The position numbers and the translations under genes were made by a program. From a virus, in the IMG/VR virus record IMGVR_UViG_3300038701_000962, positions 1 through 27,140 of that record: a stretch of DNA of 27,140 nucleotides; one strand, 5' to 3'. The number at the start of each line of letters is the position of its first letter. The first letter of the stretch is position 1. Below, piece by piece: positions 14,291 through 21,376 of this stretch. Below the pieces are notes generated by a model, which saw only the letters and a list, made by a program, of their open reading frames with translations, ran no database searches and had not been told where the DNA came from.

Positions 14291-14579
14291 CACAAACTAC
14301 AATGACGGCAAATGGCACGGCTGGAATGGCGGCGAATGCCCTGTGCATCCCTTGAGTGTTGTCGAGGTTGCGACGGAAGAGGGACTGAATACGGATAGAG
14401 CCGAAAACTGGGACTGGCACACTGATATTGTCCCTATTGTAGCTTTCCGCGTCGTGGAGGAATACATGGAACCGCGTGAAGAACCGAGGGAGTGGTCGTT
14501 CAGTCCAAACCGTTTTCTTTGCTGGTATGACAGCCAATCCCACATGGTGCGAATTCGCGAGGTAATGGAAGATGACTAA
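14283..14579 (+). CDS. Small Trp-rich acidic protein, 98 aa
   Basis: The ATG at 14283 overlaps the previous gene by 8 nt. The protein has seven tryptophans, a KWHGWNGGECP start and an NRFLCWYD block. The sequence reads as a beta-rich domain. The pattern NGGECPV resembles many uncharacterised phage proteins, but no function is known to me. Confidence 0.55.
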   Translation: MSDTNYNDGKWHGWNGGECPVHPLSVVEVATEEGLNTDRAENWDWHTDIVPIVAFRVVEEYMEPREEPREWSFSPNRFLCWYDSQSHMVRIREVMEDD

Positions 14580-14760
14580 ACCCCATAACATCGCGGCGAT
14601 CACGGCTGAGCCTGACCCGGATGGCGTTACGTTCACACTTCGGGTTAAACTGTCTAACGGCGGGGAATTGGTGATGGAAGGACCGGAGGCTATTTCGGCA
14701 TACTTCACGATTAGCAGCCATTGCGCCGAACAATACGACGACGAAAGGACGATCCATTGA
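14572..14760 (+). CDS. Small unknown protein, 62 aa
   Basis: The ATG at 14572 overlaps the previous gene by 8 nt and follows a GGAAG site. The product is a probable beta-sandwich fragment (DGVTFTLRVKLSNGGELVM) with an acidic C-terminus. No family is recognised. Confidence 0.5.
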   Translation: MTKPHNIAAITAEPDPDGVTFTLRVKLSNGGELVMEGPEAISAYFTISSHCAEQYDDERTIH

Positions 14761-14999
14761 TCAGCTTTTACCAGAATAAGGACGCGGTGCGAGTTATTCG
14801 TAATGCGGTCCTAGACGATGTTTCGCCGCCGCCGCGCGGGACGTGCTTTGAATACTGGCGTGGGGATATGGACGTTGATCCGAAGGGATTGCGCAAGGCT
14901 GTTTTTGAGGAAGTGCGCCGCTTGTATCAGGCGGGCCACGTAGTGCCCTATCAGGTGCGGGATGGGGGCGAGTATAGCTACCGCTTTTCGGTGCTGTGA
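14757..14999 (+). CDS. Small unknown protein, 80 aa, TTG start
   Basis: The TTG at 14757 lies 8 nt after AAAGGA and overlaps the previous stop codon (TTGA). The first ATG of the frame is upstream inside another gene. Residues ~45-80 (GLRKAVFEEVRRLYQAGHVVPYQ) form a helix then a strand, like a small wing. No family is recognised. Confidence 0.5.
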   Translation: MISFYQNKDAVRVIRNAVLDDVSPPPRGTCFEYWRGDMDVDPKGLRKAVFEEVRRLYQAGHVVPYQVRDGGEYSYRFSVL

Positions 15000-15184
15000 T
15001 GGACTTTGACACATGGTATCAAGAGCAGGTTGACGCGGATCAGCTTTGGGGCGTGAAGGGCACGGCTTTAGAGATGGTTGTCTATCTAGCCATGCGCCGC
15101 GCGTGGGAAGCCGCAATGCGGGAATCGGCGCTGGACCAAATTGCATGGCTAGGGCAGATGATGGACCGCGACTATGAGTGTTAG
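14999..15184 (+). CDS. Small helical protein, 61 aa
   Basis: The ATG at 14999 overlaps the previous stop codon (TGATG); a GTG one codon earlier is an alternative. The product is mostly helical with several tryptophans (TWYQEQVDADQLWG and RRAWEAAMRESAL). The pattern resembles common hypothetical phage proteins of this size. No function is known. Confidence 0.55.
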   Translation: MDFDTWYQEQVDADQLWGVKGTALEMVVYLAMRRAWEAAMRESALDQIAWLGQMMDRDYEC

Positions 15185-15332
15185 ACAGCGCGTTCGCAAT
15201 CGACGCACGGTCGCGACTGGCACGATTGAATGGCGCACACCTAACGCGGCGAGCGTGGCATGGGATGACCCACTAACCAGCGGGGCGCGCGTTGTGCCGG
15301 TCGCAGATTTGGAGGATATGGAAGATGAGTGA
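15174..15332 (+). CDS. Small basic protein with acidic tail, 52 aa
   Basis: The ATG at 15174 lies inside the end of the previous gene (11-nt overlap) and the stop codon overlaps the next start. The N-terminus is arginine-rich (SVRQRVRNRRTV). The last ten residues are acidic (ADLEDMEDE). The split charge suggests nucleic-acid binding with self-masking. No family is recognised. It is supported mainly by the overlap chain it completes. Confidence 0.45.
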   Translation: MSVRQRVRNRRTVATGTIEWRTPNAASVAWDDPLTSGARVVPVADLEDMEDE

Positions 15333-15594
15333 AGCACTAATCCATGCAGGAGTGGCCGTGTATTGGTCGTTTGCGGTAGTTGTCTTTGTTGCTCTTCGGG
15401 AAACGACCGAAACACGCGAATTGTTAGCCGCTGCGACCTTTTGGCCAATAGTCTCTGTTGTTGGGATTGTGGTTTTGCTTTGGCGCATACCGTTCAAAAC
15501 GGCTAAAGCCATTCGCGTAGACCTGCGAAACCGCAAATTGATCAAGGAATTTGAGCAGTGGCTAGATGAAAGAAAGGATATGAAAGATGAGTAA
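15325..15594 (+). CDS. Small membrane protein, two TM segments, 89 aa
   Basis: The ATG at 15325 has a GGAAG site and overlaps the previous gene by 8 nt. Hydrophobic segments lie at about residues 8-25 and 34-54, followed by a basic, helical cytoplasmic tail (KAIRVDLRNRKLIKEFEQWL). It is in an early operon, away from the lysis cassette. Role unknown. Confidence 0.55.
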   Translation: MSEALIHAGVAVYWSFAVVVFVALRETTETRELLAAATFWPIVSVVGIVVLLWRIPFKTAKAIRVDLRNRKLIKEFEQWLDERKDMKDE

Positions 15595-15817
15595 GTCTAA
15601 CAACGGCGGTCCAGCGTTTCCGTCTGAAATAGAAATGTCAGACGGAACCTATTGGCATGAGCAAGGCATGACCTTGCGCGATTGGTTTGCGGGGCAGGCT
15701 ATCCGTGCGCAGTGGGGGAACGGGCAGGCTATGACTGCGGAGCAGGCGGCGGAATTTGCCTACCAACTGGCCGACGCCATGCTAGAGGCTCGTGAAAAGG
15801 AACTGAAAGGTGAGTGA
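15587..15817 (+). CDS. Conserved phage protein with GGPAFP and LRDWFAGQA motifs, 76 aa
   Basis: The product shows the NNGGPAFP opening and GMTLRDWFAGQA block of a widespread, uncharacterised phage protein family, followed by an alanine-rich helix (AEQAAEFAYQLADAMLEA). It starts at the ATG at 15587 after GAAAG and overlaps the previous gene by 8 nt. The family is common in temperate and lytic phages. Its function is not known to me. Confidence 0.65.
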   Translation: MSKSNNGGPAFPSEIEMSDGTYWHEQGMTLRDWFAGQAIRAQWGNGQAMTAEQAAEFAYQLADAMLEAREKELKGE

Positions 15818-16007
15818 TCTAATCAAGTATATGTTGGCATTTGCCATTATTACCCCGATGATGCTTATTGCAATTGTCGTGTGGCTTGCAATTCCGGTAA
15901 TTGTTGTAGATTGGTTGACTGGCATTGGCCCTTGGTCTCTATTGACCGTGCCATTCTCCCTTGGCGCTATTGTTGGTTTCGCGGCATGGATGGATGAAAA
16001 TAAATGA
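15810..16007 (+). CDS. Small membrane protein, two TM segments, 65 aa
   Basis: A GTG start at 15810 overlaps the previous gene by 8 nt, with AAGGA upstream. Segments ~6-32 and ~43-59 are strongly hydrophobic, and the tail is short and charged. The stop codon overlaps the dUTPase ATG (ATGA). Role unknown. Confidence 0.5.
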   Translation: MSDLIKYMLAFAIITPMMLIAIVVWLAIPVIVVDWLTGIGPWSLLTVPFSLGAIVGFAAWMDENK

Positions 16008-16432
16008 TCCTACACGCACGAAAACTACATCCCGCCGCCGCATTGCCGCGCTTTGCCACGTCGCAAGCCGCTTGCTTTGACCTAACAGCCGTTTCGCGTG
16101 GGCCGGTAAATGGCCGATCTAGGGTTTACTCCACCGGATTTGCTCTAGATATTCCGAAGGGGTATTATGTAGAACTCTACATTCGCAGCGGGCTTGCGTT
16201 CAATCGGGACTTCATTCTAGCGAATGGGGTTGGCATTATTGACGCTGATTTCACGGGGGAGGTTAAATGCAAACTTGCCTACCTTGGCGACGGCTTGCCG
16301 GATTGGCCTATGCCGGGGGATCGGATTGCGCAAGGGCGATTGGTGCGAATGTCGAAAACGCAAATTGAATGGACTACGGAACAAAAGGAAACAGAACGTG
16401 GGGAAAACGGATTTGGCAGCACGGGGCGATAA
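16004..16432 (+). CDS. dut: dUTP diphosphatase (trimeric dUTPase), 142 aa
   Basis: The enzyme hydrolyses dUTP to dUMP, keeping uracil out of phage DNA and feeding thymidylate synthesis. All five dUTPase motifs are visible: ACFDL (~23-27), RSGLAF (61-66), GVGIIDADFTGEVK (75-88, catalytic Asp80), GDRIAQ (105-110) and the flexible arm RGENGFGSTG (132-141). Length is typical of the homotrimeric type. It starts at the ATG at 16004, coupled to the upstream gene, and overlaps the ribonucleotide reductase gene by 35 nt. Confidence 0.92.
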   Translation: MILHARKLHPAAALPRFATSQAACFDLTAVSRGPVNGRSRVYSTGFALDIPKGYYVELYIRSGLAFNRDFILANGVGIIDADFTGEVKCKLAYLGDGLPDWPMPGDRIAQGRLVRMSKTQIEWTTEQKETERGENGFGSTGR

Positions 16433-18185
16433 CGGAAGCCCGTTTCAGCAGGCAATCTCTGAACAGATTTGGGATATGAAATACCGCCTGAAAACGCAAG
16501 ACGGTATGCCGGTTGACTTGGACGTAACAGACACATGGCGGCGCGTTGCCAAGTCGCTTTCTGCACTTGAGCCGGAATGGGAGGATGAGTTTTACCGTGT
16601 TCTTGAGAGTTTCGCGTTTATCCCTGCGGGGCGCATTAATGCGGGCGCTGGCACTGATCGAAACGTGACACTGTTTAATTGCTTTGTTATGGGAACCGTG
16701 CCCGATAGCCTTACGGGCATCATGGACGCGCTGAAAGAGGCCGCAGTGACCATGCAGGCGGGGGGCGGCATTGGTTACGACTTTTCGACGCTGAGGCCGC
16801 AGGGAGCGCCTGTGCGTGGCGTTGCGGCGGATGCAAGCGGCCCGCTTACATTCATGGACGTTTGGGACGCCATGTGCAAAACCATCATGTCGGCAGGGGT
16901 GCGGCGTGGCGCGATGATGGCAACCATGCGTTGCGACCATCCCGACATTTTCCGCTTTGTTGACGCCAAGCGCGACCCGTTGCGACTGCGCAACTTCAAC
17001 GTGTCCGTGCTAGTGACTGATGAATTCATGGAGGCGGTGCGGGAAAACCGGCAATTCGATTTGCGATTTGAAGGCAAGGTGTATAAGACCGTTTCCGCGC
17101 GCGGGTTGTGGGATCACATTGCGCAAGCGACTTATGCGTATGCAGAGCCGGGCGTGATCTTTATTGATCGGATTAATCAGGATAACAACCTGAACTATTG
17201 CGAAACGATTGCCGCAACCAACCCATGCGGCGAACAGCCATTGCCGCCCTATGGTGCTTGCCTGCTAGGGTCCATTAACCTTTGCGCTATGCTTAACACT
17301 TACGGCATTGACCGCGATAAACTGCGGGACACGGTGCGTGTTGCGGTGCGGATGATGGACAACGTGGTTGACGTTTCGAAATTCCCGCTTCCCGCGCAAA
17401 AGGCAGAGGCGGAAGCAAAGCGGCGCATTGGATTGGGCGTGACGGGCGTAGGGTCTGCACTGGCGTTGTGCGGCATTGAATACGGGACGCAAGCCGCGCA
17501 AGATTGGCTTGATCAGGTAATGCAGGCTGTTGCGGTAGATGCTTATCAAGCGTCGATTGATTTAGCGAAGGAGAAAGGGCCGTTTCCTCTTTTCGACACT
17601 GATAAATTCCTTGCATCCGGCAACATGCGCAAAATGCCGGAGCACATCCGCGAACAAGTGCGGGAACACGGCATTCGAAACGCACTGCTTACATCCATTG
17701 CGCCAACGGGCACTATTAGCCTTTACGCGGGCAACGTGTCTAGTGGTATCGAGCCAATGTTTGCTCTTGAATATGAGCGCAAGGTGACGCAACGCGACAG
17801 CACAAAAACAACCGAAGTTGTGCGGGATTATGCGGTTGACAAGTGGCGGCGTGAGAATGGCGATACGCCTTTGCCGGATAGTTTTGTGACCGCGCAAACC
17901 TTGCGCCCGATTGACCATGTGAGAATGCAGGCTGTTGCGCAAAAGTGGGTTGATAGCTCGATTAGCAAGACGATCAATTGCCCCGAGGATATCAGCTTTG
18001 ACGACTTCAAGGATGTTTACACGGCTGCATGGGAATTGGGCTGCAAGGGTTGCACGACCTACCGCCCTAATGACGTGACAGGGAGTGTCTTGACCGCTAC
18101 GCCAGAACCCAAACAAGACGAAGGCGCGGCGTGTGAGATGCGTGTAGACCCTGACACGGGGCAATTGATCCGCACTTGTGAATAA
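16398..18185 (+). CDS. nrdJ: Class II (B12-dependent) ribonucleotide reductase, 595 aa
   Basis: The enzyme reduces ribonucleotides to deoxyribonucleotides using adenosylcobalamin. The thiyl site NPCGE has N275, C277 and E279. The redox pair is probably C95 (LFNCF) and C288 (PYGAC). GGIGYDFSTLRPQGAPV and GSINL are family hallmarks. The protein is shorter than large NrdJ forms and ends in a cysteine-containing tail (RTCE) after GCKGCTTYRP. The GTG start at 16398 follows AAAAGGA by 8 nt; an earlier reading lies inside the dUTPase gene. No small subunit gene is present, as expected for class II. Activity would depend on host cobalamin. Confidence 0.88.
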   Translation: MGKTDLAARGDNGSPFQQAISEQIWDMKYRLKTQDGMPVDLDVTDTWRRVAKSLSALEPEWEDEFYRVLESFAFIPAGRINAGAGTDRNVTLFNCFVMGTVPDSLTGIMDALKEAAVTMQAGGGIGYDFSTLRPQGAPVRGVAADASGPLTFMDVWDAMCKTIMSAGVRRGAMMATMRCDHPDIFRFVDAKRDPLRLRNFNVSVLVTDEFMEAVRENRQFDLRFEGKVYKTVSARGLWDHIAQATYAYAEPGVIFIDRINQDNNLNYCETIAATNPCGEQPLPPYGACLLGSINLCAMLNTYGIDRDKLRDTVRVAVRMMDNVVDVSKFPLPAQKAEAEAKRRIGLGVTGVGSALALCGIEYGTQAAQDWLDQVMQAVAVDAYQASIDLAKEKGPFPLFDTDKFLASGNMRKMPEHIREQVREHGIRNALLTSIAPTGTISLYAGNVSSGIEPMFALEYERKVTQRDSTKTTEVVRDYAVDKWRRENGDTPLPDSFVTAQTLRPIDHVRMQAVAQKWVDSSISKTINCPEDISFDDFKDVYTAAWELGCKGCTTYRPNDVTGSVLTATPEPKQDEGAACEMRVDPDTGQLIRTCE

Positions 18186-18188
18186 CGC

Positions 18189-18217
18189 TTGACGCCCTAA
18201 GCCTGCCCGTGCTAACC
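18189..18217 (+). promoter_or_regulatory. Candidate internal promoter for thyX and downstream genes
   Basis: TTGACG (18189-18194), a 17-nt spacer and CTAACC (18212-18217) with a G before it match the alphaproteobacterial TTGACG / GCTANAWC pattern fairly well. It lies in the 61-nt gap between nrdJ and thyX, and initiation would fall about 20-25 nt before the thyX ATG. Confidence 0.5.
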
Positions 18218-18227
18218 CATGGGCAGG
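18202..18227 (+). other. Inverted repeat over the thyX promoter
   Basis: CCTGCCC and GGGCAGG pair perfectly over a 12-nt loop. The arms bracket the -10 box and probable start site of the candidate promoter. There is no T-run, so an operator or 5'-leader hairpin is more likely than a terminator. Confidence 0.45.
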
Positions 18228-18246
18228 TTAATCGCTTGGAGGATAA

Positions 18247-19047
18247 ATGACTATCACTGCAAAGATCATCGCGGATAGCGTGGCGGATGGATGCCCGCGC
18301 TTGACCACTATGCAACTGCGCTACCCGCGCTTTATTCACTCAGAGGTTATGACCCACCGCGCGTTTAGTCGCAATGCTTCTAGCAGCCGCGCCATCCCTG
18401 TGGAGCGCCTTATTCAAGACGTTCTAGACGATCCGGCAATGCCGATTTATTGGGGTAGCAACAAGCCGGGGATGCAGGCGGGGGAGGAAGTATTTTGCAA
18501 AGATGACGCAAAGAAGGTTTGGCAGTCTGGTTTGCACAGTTCTTTAAGCTGTGCGCGGCTGATGACTGAGATGGGCCTTCACAAGCAGATCGTAAACCGC
18601 ATTCTTGAGCCATACGCGCATATCAACGTTTTGGTGACCGCGACGGACTGGGATAACTTCTTTGCGCTTCGTGACCATCCCGACGCGCAACCTGAGATTG
18701 CGGCGCTTGCACGGGCCATGAAGGAAGCTATGGCGGAAAGCACCCCCGAATGGCTAGACCCGCGCGACTGGCACTTGCCATATACAACCGATTATGACCG
18801 CGCCGGAGATATTGCCGTTGCCAAGGCTGTATCCGCCGCACGTTGCGCAAGTGTCAGCTATAAGACGGTAGACGGCAAGCCCATGACGGTTGACAAGGCG
18901 CTCAAGATATACGATAAGCTGGCGGGAAGCGACCCTATCCATGCAAGCCCGTTTGAGCACATCGCGCGGCCTGCACCGGAAGGCGGAAAGGGTTGCCGTA
19001 ACTTTACCAACTGGCACCAATGGAGGCATGATGTCGAAGAAAATTAA
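18247..19047 (+). CDS. thyX: Flavin-dependent thymidylate synthase, variant signature, 266 aa
   Basis: ThyX methylates dUMP to dTMP with FAD, NADPH and methylene-THF. The fold is recognisable from RYPRFIHSEVMTHR, the long helical middle, and the end with HASPFEH and RNFTNWHQWR. The canonical RHRxxSxNE signature is altered here: residues 36-48 read THRAFSRNASSSR, so the first Arg and the Glu are replaced. This variant occurs in some phage ThyX-like proteins, so an active enzyme is likely, but changed substrate or product cannot be ruled out. A GGAGG site lies 7 nt before the ATG. It follows dUTPase and NrdJ, consistent with dTTP supply. Confidence 0.8.
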   Translation: MTITAKIIADSVADGCPRLTTMQLRYPRFIHSEVMTHRAFSRNASSSRAIPVERLIQDVLDDPAMPIYWGSNKPGMQAGEEVFCKDDAKKVWQSGLHSSLSCARLMTEMGLHKQIVNRILEPYAHINVLVTATDWDNFFALRDHPDAQPEIAALARAMKEAMAESTPEWLDPRDWHLPYTTDYDRAGDIAVAKAVSAARCASVSYKTVDGKPMTVDKALKIYDKLAGSDPIHASPFEHIARPAPEGGKGCRNFTNWHQWRHDVEEN

Positions 19048-19216
19048 AGTGCAAGCGTCGCACGGTGATGTATATGAAATTCCAGAATTTTTGAGCGACG
19101 TATTTTGGGCAATGGATGCCTTATTTGCTGAACTTGGTCTTCATGATGAAGTAGTTTACGCTTTGGGCGCTTGGGATTGTCTTTTTGACAAATATCTCAT
19201 TAAAGACACCCCCTAA
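19031..19216 (+). CDS. Small acidic protein, 61 aa
   Basis: Two adjacent ATG codons (19028 and 19031) follow GGAGG; the second has better spacing. It overlaps the end of thyX by 17 nt. A basic beta start (SKKIKVQASHGDVYEIP) is followed by an acidic, aromatic helix region (LSDVFWAMDALFAELGL). No family is recognised. Codon use is more AT-rich than that of thyX. Confidence 0.5.
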   Translation: MSKKIKVQASHGDVYEIPEFLSDVFWAMDALFAELGLHDEVVYALGAWDCLFDKYLIKDTP

Positions 19217-19237
19217 TTATAAGACAATGGAGGCACA

Positions 19238-19420
19238 ATGTCGAAAAACAACGCTGAGCGCCGCCGCGAGGTCAAGGATGCTGTTTACGCTGCGAAAGGC
19301 AGAGGTCCGTGCCCATATCCGCCCGACACAATGGAGGCTAGGCAGTGGGCGCGGGTTGTGAAGCACTATTGGCACATGGAAGCCAGAATGAGAGAAATGG
19401 AGGAAGTTTATGGAAGATAA
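19238..19420 (+). CDS. Small basic protein, 60 aa
   Basis: The ATG at 19238 follows TGGAGGC with good spacing. The N-terminus is strongly basic (NNAERRREVKDAV), a PCPYPPD loop lies in the middle, and a helical end (HYWHMEARMREMEEVYG) follows. Possibly a nucleic-acid binder. No family is recognised. Confidence 0.5.
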   Translation: MSKNNAERRREVKDAVYAAKGRGPCPYPPDTMEARQWARVVKHYWHMEARMREMEEVYGR

Positions 19421-19568
19421 GTGCACTTGCGAACAAATGAGCGACAACGATGCACACCCTTGCCCATATGCGCTTGACGTAAACGACGAATATGAATTGC
19501 CGGAGGACCAATGGACACTTTGCACATGCTGCCCGGAATGCAAATACCAATGCGCAATGGATATCTGA
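19410..19568 (+). CDS. Cys-rich mini-protein, 52 aa, probable zinc binder
   Basis: The ATG at 19410 follows GGAGG by 6 nt and overlaps the previous gene by 11 nt. Eight cysteines occur in 52 residues: CxC near the start, one in HPCPY, then CTCCPEC and a final C. This spacing suits one or two zinc sites. The product is acidic. Unknown family; such proteins are often adaptors or anti-host factors. Confidence 0.5.
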   Translation: MEDKCTCEQMSDNDAHPCPYALDVNDEYELPEDQWTLCTCCPECKYQCAMDI

Positions 19569-19569
19569 A

Positions 19570-19767
19570 ATGACCATTGACCCGCACGAACTAATCAACC
19601 TGCCCGGATATGGCAACGCTGAAAAGCAATTGCGCAAACATGGCAAGTGGCGTCTTGATCCAATTGACGAGATTGAAAACGCGATAGGTGACTTGGAAGT
19701 TGCAATAGACATGGCGCAAAACGCAAAATACGAAATTGAAAAGAAATGGAGGATGCTGAACAAATGA
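19570..19767 (+). CDS. Small helical protein, 65 aa
   Basis: The start is set at the ATG at 19570, just past the previous stop codon, because the upstream extension of the frame overlaps the Cys-rich gene. After an NLPGYGNAEKQL segment, a long charged helix (EIENAIGDLEVAIDMAQNA) suggests a coiled coil. It is coupled to the clamp gene through an ATGA overlap. It could be a clamp partner, but this is inferred from position only. Confidence 0.5.
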   Translation: MTIDPHELINLPGYGNAEKQLRKHGKWRLDPIDEIENAIGDLEVAIDMAQNAKYEIEKKWRMLNK

Positions 19768-20849
19768 AACTGACCATCGCAAAGGAAACGCTTGCCGCAG
19801 GGCTTGCAAAAGTGGCGGGTATTGTGGAAAAGAAAACCACAATTCCGCTTCTTTCCAATATCAAGATCGAAGCGACACCGGATGCCTTGACGCTTACCGG
19901 CACTGACCTTGACATTGAGGCAAAAACCCGCCTTGATGCGGACATTGAGCGGGAAGGCGTGACTACGGTTTCCGCCGATATCCTTGCCAATCTGGTAAAG
20001 CGGTTCAAGGCAGGTTCTCTTGTAACTCTTGATTATGACGGGGCGCGGCTTAACGTGTCTAGCGGCAAATCCCGTGTTGACTTCGCCACGCTGTCCGCAG
20101 ATGAATATCCGTCATTGTCCGATGTGGAGGACGGCGTTACGTTCACTGCGCCCGCAAGTGATCTGGCGCGGATGTTTGGCAAAACCGCGTTTGCAGTGTC
20201 AAACGAGGAAACCCGCTATTACCTCAATGGCGTGTATTTTCACCCCGGCGATGACGGGCTAACCGCAGTTGCCACGGACGGGCATCGGGTGGCGGTTGCG
20301 TGGTCTGATACTAAAGTGGACTTTCCCGGCGTTATCGTTCCGCGTAAGGCGGTTGCGGAGTTGCGCAAGGTGCTGGATATTGGCGATGTTGCGGTGACTG
20401 TGACAGATCGTAAAATCCGGTTTGACCTAGGCGATACGGTTATCACGTCCAAAGTGATCGACTACACATACCCCGATTATCGGCGCGTTATCCCGCAGGG
20501 ATTGCCGGATACGTTCCGGGCCGATGCTAAGGCCCTTGCGGGCGCGTCCTCGCTTGTTGCCATGGTGTCAGAGGAAAAGGTGAGGGCGGTCACGGTGGAT
20601 GTGTCTAGCGGCGCTGTGCGGCTGTCTAGCGGAGGCCAGCACCATGCAGAGGACGAGGTAGAAGCGGACGTGACCGGCGGCGGCGCGGTTATGGGGTTTA
20701 ACTCGAAATACCTTGCGGACGTGCTAGCGCAAGCGGATGGCGGGGACGTTGACGCGGCATATGACGCTAAAAATGTGCAATCGCCAATCGTTATCACTGC
20801 GACTGAAGACGCGCAGTTTCTGGCGGTTGTAATGCCGATGCGGGTTTAA
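19764..20849 (+). CDS. dnaN: DNA polymerase III beta sliding clamp, 361 aa
   Basis: The protein is a ring-shaped processivity clamp for the replicase. It is full length for a bacterial beta subunit, which has about 366 residues in E. coli. The hallmarks are visible: EKKTTIPLLSNI near the start, GTDLDIEA, VDFATLSADEYP, a TRYYLNGVYF strand, ATDGHRVA, VIDYTYPDYRRVIP and the terminal MPMR segment, which forms part of the partner-binding pocket. The ATG overlaps the upstream stop codon, with GGAGG 11 nt before it. No polymerase or clamp loader is encoded in the window, so it probably serves host Pol III or other clamp-binding proteins. Confidence 0.92.
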   Translation: MKLTIAKETLAAGLAKVAGIVEKKTTIPLLSNIKIEATPDALTLTGTDLDIEAKTRLDADIEREGVTTVSADILANLVKRFKAGSLVTLDYDGARLNVSSGKSRVDFATLSADEYPSLSDVEDGVTFTAPASDLARMFGKTAFAVSNEETRYYLNGVYFHPGDDGLTAVATDGHRVAVAWSDTKVDFPGVIVPRKAVAELRKVLDIGDVAVTVTDRKIRFDLGDTVITSKVIDYTYPDYRRVIPQGLPDTFRADAKALAGASSLVAMVSEEKVRAVTVDVSSGAVRLSSGGQHHAEDEVEADVTGGGAVMGFNSKYLADVLAQADGGDVDAAYDAKNVQSPIVITATEDAQFLAVVMPMRV

Positions 20850-20852
20850 TCC

Positions 20853-21089
20853 ATGGCTACACTTGCCGAAAGACTAGAGACGCAAGAGCCTAGCGCACAA
20901 CTGAACAAGGATGCGGCGCACATGATCCGCGTTCTTGCACGTATCGTGGAACATGCTTACCCGGATAAGACTGGCGCGTTTTTCATCTGCGGGTCTAGTC
21001 CTGTCGAAGATGACGGGTTGCCGGATCGTGTATCCATCTGCCCTGCCTATGGCGCGGACTGGTCCGCTACGTATCAGAGGGTAAAGTGA
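20853..21089 (+). CDS. Small unknown protein, 78 aa
   Basis: The ATG at 20853 lies 3 nt after the clamp stop codon and has little ribosome site, so coupling is likely. A helical N-terminal half (KDAAHMIRVLARIVEHAYPD) precedes a beta-type half with GAFFICGSS. No family is recognised. It is the last gene before a hairpin with a short T-run. Confidence 0.5.
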   Translation: MATLAERLETQEPSAQLNKDAAHMIRVLARIVEHAYPDKTGAFFICGSSPVEDDGLPDRVSICPAYGADWSATYQRVK

Positions 21090-21113
21090 CCCTGTAACAA
21101 TCTGTTACCATCG

Positions 21114-21142
21114 CCGCGCAGGTTTAGGCTTGCGCGGTGTTT
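21114..21142 (+). terminator. Probable rho-independent terminator after the clamp transcript
   Basis: CCGCGCA (21114-21120) and TGCGCGG (21131-21137) form a perfect 7-bp stem, followed by TGTTTT. Just before it is another small dyad, GTAACA-N3-TGTTAC (21094-21108), of unknown role. Confidence 0.5.
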
Positions 21143-21193
21143 TCGTGTGCTGTAGGTATGGTGTAACGAAACGCTAGATAGGAGTTAGCGAGA

Positions 21194-21346
21194 ATGTTAC
21201 CCTTCATCAAGCTATGGACGGACAAAGACGCAATCTGCGGGAATATCTACCGAGTGGAATTTCTTGACGGTAGTGTATGTGGATACCCATCTGAAAAAAT
21301 AAGGGATTATGCGATTGAACGTGTAACTGGTGTAAAGCCTTGGTAA
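21194..21346 (+). CDS. Isolated small protein, 50 aa
   Basis: The ATG at 21194 follows TAGGAG by 9 nt. The product starts LPFIKLWTDKDAICGNIY, likely a small beta domain, and ends in a basic helix. No family is recognised. It sits alone between two hairpins, after a probable terminator and before the convergent terminator, so it needs read-through or its own promoter. No convincing promoter was seen. Confidence 0.45.
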   Translation: MLPFIKLWTDKDAICGNIYRVEFLDGSVCGYPSEKIRDYAIERVTGVKPW

Positions 21347-21351
21347 CTTTT

Positions 21352-21376
21352 AACCCCGCCTCAAAATGGCGGGGTT
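21352..21376. terminator. Terminator between convergent early and late operons
   Basis: AACCCCGCC and GGCGGGGTT form a perfect 9-bp stem around a 7-nt loop, with short T- and A-rich flanks on both sides. It stands between the rightward early operon and the leftward late operon and probably works in both directions. Confidence 0.75.

Noticed and set aside
16374-16940. 188-aa minus-strand frame over nrdJ
   Set aside because: It is antisense to clear ribonucleotide reductase motifs, and its His/Arg/Cys-rich composition is typical of shadows.
18202-18227. Hairpin as terminator of nrdJ
   Set aside because: No T-run follows, and it overlaps a promoter-like sequence for thyX.
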